A stretch of 64,000 nt of DNA from Parambassis ranga (Eukaryota > Chordata > Actinopteri > Ambassidae): positions 12,129,501-12,193,500 of the forward strand of contig NC_041037.1 of the NCBI RefSeq assembly GCF_900634625.1. The letters are read 5' to 3'. The notes under the pieces were generated by a model that saw only the letters and a list, made by a program, of their open reading frames with translations, was not told the origin of the DNA and searched no databases. Position numbers and translations under genes: made by a program. Shown here piece by piece: positions 50,205-62,200 of the stretch (its first letter is position 1; the number at the start of each line of letters is the position of its first letter).

Positions 50205-53200
50205 ACACACAAAGCCAGGGACAGGCTGTTCTGTGACGGCAGTATCTTCAGCTCTTCATCAGAACAAAGCCGCACTTTTTGGCCAGAGTGCTACTGTTGT
50301 TCCACACGCGGGACAAGTTATTTGTTTTAGCCTCTCACACCCTCCCTTTAGCACCGTCACCAACAACTTGTGAGCAAATGGTGCACAGCAGGCGTCATGT
50401 CATTGAGTCTCCGTGAAGAAAGTGTAATTGTTTCAGTAATTATGTGCTAACAACAACAGAACAATGGGAGCCAGCATGGCCACAGCTGCATATTAAGAGC
50501 CCAGAGAGGGGTTAGTTCCTCTGAGGTGTGATGAACTGACCTGACCAGGAGACGTCTGATTGACAGCCTGACAACAGTGCTCATTGATCCTGCTGTTTAT
50601 TCTGTGATTGTCTGCCCAGCTCTCACCTCCCCCGCAAGGTCGTAAACAGCCAGGTGAAGAGAACATCTGCTCAGATCACCTGTTCACTCAGATTTGACAA
50701 ATTCCTGCTTTTTATGTAGAAGGCGTCCCCTTCACTAAATGTGATATATTAAATTCACTTGTGCTCATGTGACCTCTTGAAATCGGTTGTAGTTGATGAA
50801 ATATTTCCCTCTGAAGGCATCTTAGAGGATGCTTTGTTCTTAGTTCTGCGGTGTGTTTGTGAGAGCCAAACACACCCAGAGAGCCTTAATTAGGCAACAT
50901 CACAGACATGCTATGATTGTCAGTGCTTTCAAAAGCTGAGTGCACGTGGGTGGAGGTTATGAGAGAAAGAGAGAGAGAGCGAGAGAGAGAAAGTTTTACC
51001 TGCATATTTGTTGAGCTTGTGTGTGTGGTCCTTGGTGCTGTGCAACAATTTCTCCCTCACACCATTTAATTCCAGTTTGTGAACCTTCCTCCTACTCTTA
51101 ATTTGCAGAAACCCTTATGGACAGTCGGTGGGCTACCACAGAGCTGGCTTGGACCACGTTCCCAGAGAGTGGGGTGAGTTTTGTGTTGTCTTTTTCTTTT
51201 TTTCCTTTAACAGCATTTGTTCCATTTGCTTGTTAATAGAGCCTGGTCTGCCTTGAACAGCACACCTCCTACTGTTTTATATCTTTGTTTTTGCAGTGTG
51301 TGTGTTTGCTTTCTTTGGATCCTATAAAGCAAATGAGAACCACACTGTGTGACATTGTGTGGAAGAAATCAAAGATTTCAGTATGTAGACCACGTTAAAA
51401 CAAACACAAATGCAACAAAGTGCACGGAATATGTGCATATGGCACTTTAAACATACAAATGAGCTCACAAACTCACAGCAAATCCCCACAGTGTGTAAGC
51501 ACTATTAGGTAGGCTTTACCTTGCACGTCTCCCCAGGATAGAGAGCCTGATAATTGAAAGCATGTGTCTGTGTCTTTTATAATACGGGCCCAAGAGCGCA
51601 TTACAGGCAGAAATTAAGGTTTTCAGTTGATACCCCCTGTAGGAATTGTGAGAAAATAAAACAACATGAATTTGACCCCAGGGCTAACAGCCTGACAGAC
51701 CTCCCCCACAACCGGCCAGTGTAATTTGTCTTCGCTACGTGAGCGCAAAGTCAGTCAATGGAAATGGTGGGTTTCCATGGAAACGATCTTCGGCAGCCCC
51801 TGGCTCCTTCTCTTCCCTACAAGGGCCGGGCTCTGAATGTCCTAGCATCCATGAAGTCATATGTCAGGACTGGCGAGGCAGCCCCTCTCCTCACGCCTGA
51901 CAAGCCCATACGTTTCTGTGGGCCGGCAATTATCATATTTGTCAGGTAGTGCATCAACGTGTTGCTGGTGATTTACGACATCTAATGCTGACTCTTTGGG
52001 CTCATCGTTTGGGAATAAATTGCACAGGAACTCAGGAGACGTGAGATGAGTTATGCATTATTTTCCTGCAGTTGAAATAATCAATTTCTGGGACGCTCAT
52101 TTGTTATGGAAACGAAGCATTCAGTCCAACAGGGAATTAGGAAAAAAAAAATCAAAAACGATTGACTCCTCACAAGGTTATTTCCTAATGGACTAAATGT
52201 ATTGACTAATGAAGACATTTATCATAGCTTCTAATGTTAGTTACCATACACACTCCACAGTTAACAACATATACATGCCTCCATATTGAATACACACACA
52301 ACAACACCATTTTATCCTGGCATGTCAATCACTATTTGCACTCGAACCCCCATCTAATGTAAATATCTGCTGCCATGTAGGCATGAAGATGAGTGTGTGT
52401 GTGTACACTACACTCACAGATATATAACCTGAAGTGCTCAGGATGGCAATCACACTGAAAGCACTGCATTTAGATGACCATTTTAATAAATAACTCACTG
52501 TTTGCATTATAGATATTTGGGGAATGTTTCCATTTAAAATGTACCATTTCTACTTTAACAGATTCATTTTTTATGTTATAGAAATCAAACCTTCCCTCGA
52601 GGCGGTTTGAGTGGCTGCAGCAGTTGTATGTAGATTTCATTGAAAAATCATGACCAACATGTTAATAGTGATTCTCGCTTTAAAGGGTCTCTCAGTCAAA
52701 ACGGTCATAATGCGTAAAATGTGTTTTAATGTCTCCTATTAATAGCCCATAATGAAATTTTCTGAATGATTCATGCAATTAGAAGCATTTTGGCATCAGA
52801 TTATTTCTCACAGGCCACATGTACACAACACGCAGCAGGAATGAAGTGTGTTGGTTGTGCATTTATTTTCATTATCTGCTCACTGTTTTAAATGCCCTCC
52901 ATGCTTGAAAGGTCTGCACTATGCTGCGCTGCATTTAACACTACTTAATATTAATTAACAGCATATTAAACAAGTGACTTTCTGTTGTACCTCAGTTGTT
53001 TCTGAACTGCTTTCACAGCATTAGATTATCAATTAGAATTTGTTTTGTTGTCTTGCTCCTGTCTTCATTATCAGTCATTAGTTTTTACAGTGCCCCTCTT
53101 GTCCTTCGTCACACTGTGTCCCTGTTGTTTCCACAGTGGGAGGAGGTTAGCGGATATGACGACTCCATGAGCCCAATCAGAACCTACCAGGTGTGTAACG

Positions 53201-56200
53201 TCCGACAGCCCAACCAGAACAACTGGCTGAGGACGGACTTTATCCCTCGCAAAGGTGTGCTGCGCGTCTATGTGGAGCTCAAATTCTCCGTGCGCGATTG
53301 TGCCAGCATCCCCAACATCCCGGGCTCCTGCAAAGAGACCTTTAATTTGTTTTATTACGAGTCAGAGGGGGACACAGCGACAGACGCCAGCCCTCTGTGG
53401 AGGGAGAACCCATATGTGAAGGTGGATACTATTGCCCCAGATGAGAGCTTCTCTCTGCTGGAGGCAGGCAGGATCAACACCAAAGTGCGCAGCTTTGGCC
53501 CCCTCTCCAAGGCAGGCTTCTACCTGGCCTTCCAAGACCTGGGCGCCTGCATGTCTCTCATCTCAGTCAGGGTTTTCTTTAAGAAGTGCTCCACCACCAT
53601 CGCCAACTTCGCTGTCTTCCCTGAGACTGCTACAGGGGCAGAAGCTACGTCCTTAGTGATTGCTCCGGGAGCCTGTGTGACCAACGCCATGGAGGTGTCC
53701 GTCCCTCTGAAGCTCTACTGCAACGGGGACGGCGAGTGGATGGTTCCTGTGGGCTCCTGCACATGTGTTGCCGGCTTTGAGCCTTCTGGAGACAGCACTC
53801 AGTGCCAGGGTATGTGTATTTAACAGACATTTAGACTTTTATTTAACCAAAGCTCCTTTATATGCTCGGTGCAAGTCACCTCAGTCTGTGCCCTCTTCTC
53901 TGCATTTATTGTGTGGCTCCTGAAAGCGGGTGAAGGAGGGTGGAGGAGAGTATGAATTAATGAGGTGTTGCAGAGAGGAGCCGCATACAAATATTGTGTG
54001 AGCAGGACAGGAGGGAGAGGAAGATAGTGGGAAGGCACAAAACAGAGAGGCAATAGATTTTCAGAAGGAAAATACATATAATAGGAGGGAAAGACGAAGT
54101 CCAGGGAGGAGAGATTTTAAACGGAGAAAGAGCGATAGCAGCAGAGTTAAAAGGCGTGAATTGCTAAAGATGGGACAGGAACAGCAGCTGAAAGGAGAAA
54201 AATGAAAAGGGGAGGGAGGCTGCAGGAAGTCAAAGACAGACAAGCGAAGCCTCCTCTCACCTGGGCGTGAGAAATGGTGTCTAACATGAGCTGGAGAGCT
54301 CATTCGTTGCCATTTGGCTGCTCAAGGTTAAAAGCTTGCCGCCAGTGCCTGATAAAAAGCTCTCCAGGGCTTCAGCCAGCGGTTGCGATGAGGAAGTGTA
54401 ATTTCCTCCGCGGCCTCCCGTTAGTTAATCTACAGGCGGCCACACTCATTAACACCATTCAGACCAACGTGAGCCAACACTGCCACGCTAACATTAATCA
54501 CTCAGACATTTCATTTCTTACCTCAGTCTGGCCGCTCGCTCGCAGCCAAACACCGCATGAGATGGAGAGAAGGGGGAAGAAGAGGAGGAGAGAGAAGAAG
54601 AAGAGAGGGGAGAGACAATAGAGGGGAACATTAGTGTATCAAAAACAGGAAAATCATTGCGCCCTCCAAAGAGGTTAATGGATTGAAAGAAGATGGTGCA
54701 GTGATTCAGCACCCACTCGGAAAGAAGCGAGGAAAACAAACAAATAAAAGGAAATGATGATGCGCTGTGTAACAGTAGAAAAATAAATCAGAGTGTAGAG
54801 CCTAAAGGTCTGTGTGAATTCTGAAAAAAACATTTTATCTCATCTTCTTGGGCTTTTTATTGCACTATTCTCCTGCTGGGCCATTAGCTGTGCTGATTTT
54901 CCTAAAAGTGCCATTGTTGGGAATTAAGGGTGGAACTTGAGTTCAAACTGAAAGACCACTTAGTCCAACTAGTTAATCACACTCTCCCTCTCTAGCTGGA
55001 TTTTATGGGCTTTCACGCTGACAGGACAGATGTTTGCCAGAGACCCCACTTTTACACCATCAGTTAGGAATGTGGCAAACAGTAAAAAAGTGGGGCTCTG
55101 GAGGCTGATATATCCAGACCTTTTGCTGCTAATCCCCTTTATCTGAATCCTTCTTTAGTCTGGGCTTATACTGGTTTATCTTTAAGACTCAATATCAGCC
55201 AACCTTCAGCATGACACTATGGAATTCAAATGAATCGCTTGGACACTTGGTCTACGATTAGCGCATTATGTATACTTTTCTAATAGCTCAGCTCAGCTAA
55301 TTTACGTCCAGGTCTCTTGTTCCTTCATTTGAATTGATTTATTGGCTTATTATTATGGAGCTGTTCTGCATGCATGTGGAGGCCTTGTTTGTATTCAGCG
55401 GCGTGATTTGGAGAAGTGAGGACTGAACAGACACTGATTGATGGGCTTAGGGTGTATCCCTTTTCCTCAGAAGCATTCTCCATCCCTGTTTGTCTGACAA
55501 CAGCAATCTCCTGTCAGCAGTCTGTCTTCATCTTTATCCTCCTTTTCTTCCTCTTCAACATGAAACTTTGCTGTCATCCCGACTCTCTTTTCAGGAAGAT
55601 TAATGTCACCTAGTGGAGAGTGAAAATGAAAAAGCAGATGCAAATGTATAGATAAGCCCTCATCCTTAAGTGTTCACCGTTTTCTCCATAAATATTGAGT
55701 TTTGCAGGTGCTTCACACATACAGTACATCCTTCTGTGACTGATGTGACAGCTGCTGGTGTTTTAGATAAGTGACAACACTTTATTTTGTTTTCCTTTTT
55801 CTCCTTCTTTATTTTCTCCTCCACTCATTCAGCTTGCATTCCTGGGACCTTCAAATCCAAATTCGGGGAGGGATCATGCGCTCCTTGCCCACCCAACAGT
55901 CGCACCAGTGCACGAGGAGCCAATATTTGTCCGTGCCAGAGTGGTTTCTATCGTGCTGACAGCGACCCCCCTGACTCTGCCTGCACCAGTAAGTCATCCT
56001 CCACTGCACAGACACAGAAAAATACAACAATTCTTTCTGAGTCACTTCTGAAAACTTAAAAAAAGGCCGAGGTCACTCACAGTAAATAGAAAGCGGTAAA
56101 TGGTAGCATCTATTTTCTGCATGTTCTTGGTGTTTGATTTGATTTGTACTGGTTGAGTGTGTTGGTTTATGCAGTACCAGTAAATGTTTGTGGGCAAGAC

Positions 56201-59200
56201 ACCTTCTAATATAACCTCTGTTCCAAAAATCACATTGTTTAGCTGGTAACATGGTGACAGTCACCATGTTACACAGATTAAACACGGCTCTTCAGAAATC
56301 TGTGTGTGGTGTCATTGACATTCATTGAACACAGAAGAATGCAGAGTACTGCTTTTTGTCCTGGTGGTGATGTGTAGTATTGCAAGAAAATAAATGAGAA
56401 ATTATTAGAAAAATATGACAAAATATATAGAAATCATAAGAAACTCCTTTTTTGGACTTAATATGACTATATAATATAATATATATAATATATATATAAT
56501 ATATAATATGAATTTCCCATGTTTATTTGTCTTCATTTGTGACCGTACAAAGTGTCTCATGTAAACACTTACCCACCCTAGTGGAGGCAGAAGGTATAAC
56601 TGCTGCAAAAAAATGGGAAACAAATCTAGAAACTAAAAAATAATATAATGTCTCCAAACTAGCTTCCAACTACCACTGTTATGGGTATATGATGGGTATA
56701 CTCAGAGCTATAATATTTTAAAAGAATCCCTGTGTTCAAGAACAATGGAAAGAAATCGATGTAACCACATTTTTTAGATTTACAGCCATGACACTCTTCG
56801 GTTGGTAAACATCAAGGATTGACAGCTCATGCACGAACATGTCAGTCAAATTTGCAGCATTTCTTCCCCCTCCCAGAGCCACGGCGCTCAGACGCTGCTC
56901 AAATTTCAGCGTGACTTTAAAATGACAAATCTGCAGCTGCATGTCAATATTTCAGCAGGAAATTGAGCTTGTTGTGGTAGTTGGTCTGGCGTGGCGGTGA
57001 CCGCAGCACTGGGGTCTTGTTCTACATGGACAGGCTGCTGAGAGAAGTCCCAGCAGTCGTGCTGATGGAGAGCGACATGTGCTGCCTTGACGCTGTAAAG
57101 TCAAGCCCCAGGGGCCTTTCACCACGTTAAATGACACACACGGCCCGCAACTGTCTTCCCCAGATCCTCGTCACAGGAACACTGTGGACTCTGACACTGA
57201 CCAGTGCGCACAGACAGGCGGCCTGGGACACAAGCACCACCTTCGACTAAACACGCAAACACACACAAACACACAGGCCTGACAGATCTGTCCCTGCGGT
57301 CTGTCAGAGCTTGTGCCAGGCTGCCTGCGCTTTGTGTTGGAAGCTGTGTTTTGCACAAGAGAGGCTCGGCCAGTCAATGGCCGGCAGCTTGGGCTCAGCG
57401 TGTGTTTTAGATGGGTGTCCAATTAGAAGAGCCTCCACTCTGAACTGTGCCTGCCTAATTAGAAAGGACAGGGCGAGTGAAACTCAGCTCAGGGAGAGCC
57501 GACTGAGGAGCTGAACTCCACGGACAGGCACTTTTGGCCGTCAAGAGCTGATAGCCTGAGAGCGTTCCCTCCCCACCCCCTCTCTCTCTCTCTCTCTGCT
57601 GTGAGACACGTTAGACTTTCTGCTGCTGGAAGCTTAGACAGAGAGCCCTTCTCTTCTCTGGCTGTAATAGGATAAAAATCACGTTTGCTGAACCAATCTT
57701 TGTTGCCTCCCTCTGTGCTTATCATACTTTATCCAGGTTTGAAGCACTTTTCAGTCAGAAAGCAGCTCTGCTTATTGAAACACTGTGGCCTTGGGTTATA
57801 CTGACACAAGAACATGAATTTCTATCAAGTGTAGATTAGCAAAGATACACAAGCGACAAATGTGGCAATGCATGGGAATGAGAGCTCCAGAGGTTTTTGT
57901 TTATAAAAAATGGGGCATTGATGGACAATGTTTGTTCTATTTTTTTTATTTGTACTAGAAATGTCATCCTTTTTAAAGAAATTTAGCACAAACGAAACAA
58001 AATGTCTGTGTCTGTATTAACTACCTTTTGCTGCCTTCTTACAGATATTTTTCTATCCGGGGAGGATAAAGTCAGCGCTGCACAGGGAGAATGACTAAAG
58101 CCTAAGTTGTGTGTTTTTATACTCTGCCTGCCCACCTTCTTAAACACCTACATGTGTGTCTGTGTTTGTACAGCGATCCCCTCTGCACCCCGCAGCGTTA
58201 TATCCAGCGTGAACGAGACCTCGCTGTCCTTGGAGTGGGAGGAGCCCGAGGACACGGGCGGGCGGAGCGACCTGGTCTACAACGTGGTGTGTAAGAAATG
58301 CCTGCGGGACCAGAGCCCGTGCACGCGCTGCGACGACAACGTGGACATCGCCCCTCGCAGGCTGGGGCTGAGGCAGAGGAAGGTGGTGGTGAGAAACCTG
58401 CAGGCTCACACCCGTTACAGCTTCGAGGTGCAGGCTGTCAACGGGGTCTCCGGGAAAAACCCCACCTCACCCAGCTACTCCGCCGTCAACATCACCACCA
58501 ACCAAGCTGGTTAGTAGAGGATCTGTCAATGACGCTAGGTTGTGTCCACAAGTTAATTCATAGAGCAGCCCCGATCAATACCACTTAACATCATGATGAC
58601 ACGGGCTGGTTAGTGGATCCTCTGTTCAGTCGATGTCAATGAGTGTCTTAATGAGTTTTTAGTATCCAGAGCTGTACTAACAGTGAGAGTAAACATTGCT
58701 GAACAAGCTCATTGAGAGCGACAGATGGACAAACTCTCAGCTGGAGCGCTGCTTCTCTGGAAGTGTAAAGTATACTTTATGTCCACCATCAGCATTCAGC
58801 ACGCTGTCAAGCAGGCGTCTTATGTTACCTCGCTGACAATGTCACCTTTCAATGTCTCTGCTTAATATTTGCAGCGTCATCATCAACCAAACTGCTCAGC
58901 ACCTTTTCACAGACTGTAATTACTCTCTCTGTTAACCTGCACTTAATCCACCTTACTGCAGTTTATGGACCCAGGACAATGATTGTCAATTGACTCACTT
59001 TCAGGCCTCACAAATCAATAAACTGCAGAACAGTGAAGGAGAGTAATGCAGCGCTTTCCCTAAACCGTTCAGCTTGGAGAATTTTGAATAATAATTATCT
59101 CACTGGGTGGTTTGTGACTTCTGAAGAGAACGCTCAAAGAGCAGTGAAATGAGTTAACCTTCCAGTATAATAATGAACCGTCCTCTGTGATGTCCACCCT

Positions 59201-62200
59201 CAGCACCTTCAGCAGTGCCCACCGTCCACCTGATGCGTGCCACCTCTGACACTCTGAGCCTGTCATGGCTGCCCCCAGAGAAACCCAACGGGGTCATCCT
59301 CGACTACGAGATTAAATACCACGAGAGGGTAAGCTCTGATTTGTGTAGGTCGCACTGCACGCCTCAGCAGCAAATATTATTATGGACATTTCTTTCTGTG
59401 TGGGGTGAGGATGAAGATGATGCTGGTCAGACTCAGCAGTTTGCTTATATGCATGATGCATCACTAGTAATGATGAAAGCCCTGCAGGTATAATGTGACC
59501 ATTTTTAGACATTTGGTTCTTAAATCTGGACCTTTAGACCTTCAGTTCTCCATAATTAGCAGAGTTTCACACACACAGAAACACTGCAGGGCATTTCTAA
59601 GCCTGTGTGAGACAATTTTACAGCATCATCATCTCCCGACCACTTAAACCTCCATCTCATGCAATTGTAATGCGAATAATGCGAATTCCTGCAATTATAT
59701 GCACAATAGTAATTTGCATGTGTTTCATTTGCTCTGTTGGATGACTTCGCACTGAATTGTGGCAAAGGTTGGGCGCGCTCAACTTTCTGCTGGACAGCTC
59801 TACATTTTGTATTCATAAAGGTTGAAGAACACACATAAATGCACAACTAAGAAGCTACTGGTCTTACTACTATGCCTCCTTGATTAACTGCAGAGGACGG
59901 TGATTCATTGTTACCACATGTACATGGAGCTACATTTCATCTGTTCTGTGTTAGGGATGGTATAAATACTATGATAAATACTATGCTATCAGTGTTTAAG
60001 TGATAGTTTAGGTCTTAAATGGACGTTGACAGTTTTTTGTCTTGCATGTTCTGTTACAGTCATGAATGCTCTGAAGTTGATAACTGCTTCTGCTGGTCAG
60101 TCAGGACCATGTGATGACACGGCTGCTTTAATGGTACTCTGCTTTACTTTAGGGCCAGGCGATGTCTCACACCGTAACCTCTCAGCACAGCTCAGCGAAG
60201 GTGGAGGGGCTGAGGGCCGCCACACCCTACATGGTTCAGGTCAGAGCGCGCACCGTCGCTGGATATGGACGCTACAGTAACCCCATGGACTTCAACACCA
60301 GCCTGCACAGTACGCACATTATTCTCTGCTGCTTTAACAGTCTGTCCTTGATGATGTCCTGCTACAGTTTTTTTTAATGAGGGTTCAAGCCTAATAGTTT
60401 TATGGGTGCCTTAATTGGTAGCCATTACACATGCTGTACAAGCCAGCCTTTAATCTCCCTTCTGTTATTTATTCATTTGTGGTCCAGGTGACCCTCAGAA
60501 GTCAGTGCAGGACCAGCTGCCTCTCATCATCGGCTCGGCATCCGCAGGTCTGGTGGTCATTGTTGCCTTGGTGGTTATCGCTGTTGTCTGCCTTAAGTAA
60601 GTGTCTGACAGCCTGAAATACATGTTTCATTCTGTTAGTTAGACTTTGAACAAAGAGGCTCATTAAATTTTAAAATACTTCAAAGAGCGTATACTTTTAG
60701 TTGCTCTCGCTCTGAAAAGAAAACATGGAGCTGCTCTGTGAGTTTCTTCCCTGGTCTCCGTCTGATAACGGAGTTCGATATCTGTTTGATTCCCTGTACC
60801 TAAGACGGGCCGAGACTGATTATGTGAATGTGACTTTGTTCATGTGCTGCTTGTTTACAGGAAGCAGCGCAGCGGGTCTGAGCTGGAGTACACTGAGAAA
60901 CTGCAGCAGTACAGTGAGTTTATGTGTTCAGCTCTTTTGGTCATGCCAGTACAGTTAGCCGACTGATTCAATCAATTATCCAATCACCTGTTCTAGTCAG
61001 GAAAACATTTGCTCAGAGGAAGTCTGTCCACGCAGATTCAATGAGTTGAAACATACAAAGCAGATACACATGCAGCAGGGAAATGAATCAATATTGGATG
61101 CACACAAACTGAAATGTGAAAACATTCACTTCTTTATGAATGCAAGGATTTCACTGTGCAGCAAATCTGTCTGCCCCCTTTGTTTGTGTCAGCGTTCAGC
61201 TGTACTTTATCATATGAGGAATGTTAAGATCAACCATCAAAGTGGACATTTTTATGAACATGGTATGATAAATTATCATTACAAATTCATACAGAAACAC
61301 AAATTATTTATAACTTCTGAGGACGTGTAGTGTTCATTGTTCCACGCTGATGCTAATGTTAGAATGCTAACATTCCCACAATGATACCAAACTGGGAAAT
61401 GTTACTGTTGCAGCAACGGTGTGCAGGCATCAATCTACAAAGCTACAAAAACAATATGAAAACTTGATGATTAATTTACTGATGAATTTTAAGAGTAGAA
61501 ATGTGCAAAGCTTCATACAACATACAGTACATAGAGTCTGACTTCTGTTGGACTTCCCCTCTCAGTTTCTCCAGGTGTCAAAGTCTACATCGACCCGTTC
61601 ACCTACGAGGATCCCAACGACGCCGTCCATGAGTTCGCCAAAGAGATAGACATCTCCTGTGTGAAAATAGAAGAGGTCATCGGTGCAGGTAAACAACGTC
61701 GCTGTTTTCGTCCAAGAGGACAGAGAATAATTCAAGTTTATTAATGATTTATCTGAACAGGAGTGTGCCATTAAGTCCTCTGTGTAAGAGTGTCCTCTCT
61801 GGGAGAGAAGGGTTAGCATTCAGAGTGAGCGTGAGAGCTGCGGGTGGGAAGGATTGAAGGGAAAATCTTCTCTGTAGCTCTTTCCCCCTCTAGTCTGTTT
61901 TATTTTTTCTCATCCAGCAGCATGTTGTGTCCTAACTTTACCTTAAATGACAGTCTGCTCCTGCTCGTTCAACCTTCCTCTCTTTCCTATCTTTCTTTCC
62001 CTGTAAACATTTGTATTCAGGCACCAAATTCAAAACCCCAAAGTACCTCGCCCGTCCTCTGTCTCCCTGCACCACTCCCAGGTTGCACACTCGATCGATA
62101 CCGGTCACTCCCTCTCTCCCCAACATCTTTGACCTCTGACCTCCCGTCCTCTCCTACTCTCTTTTCTAATTCTGTCCCACAGTTGAAGCCAACCCTCAAC

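Larger units (their letters stand above)
45836..51108 (+). other. ephb3: ephb3 intron 1
   Basis: A 5.3-kb intron with no exon seen inside. It holds a poly-C run (about 48,139-48,150), a CA microsatellite (50166-50203) and a GA-rich tract (50961-50993). Confidence 0.8.
55989..58173 (+). other. ephb3: ephb3 intron 4
   Basis: A 2.2-kb intron with a palindromic AT-rich block (56,468-56,510) and a CT microsatellite (57,581-57,598). No exon recognised. Confidence 0.75.
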
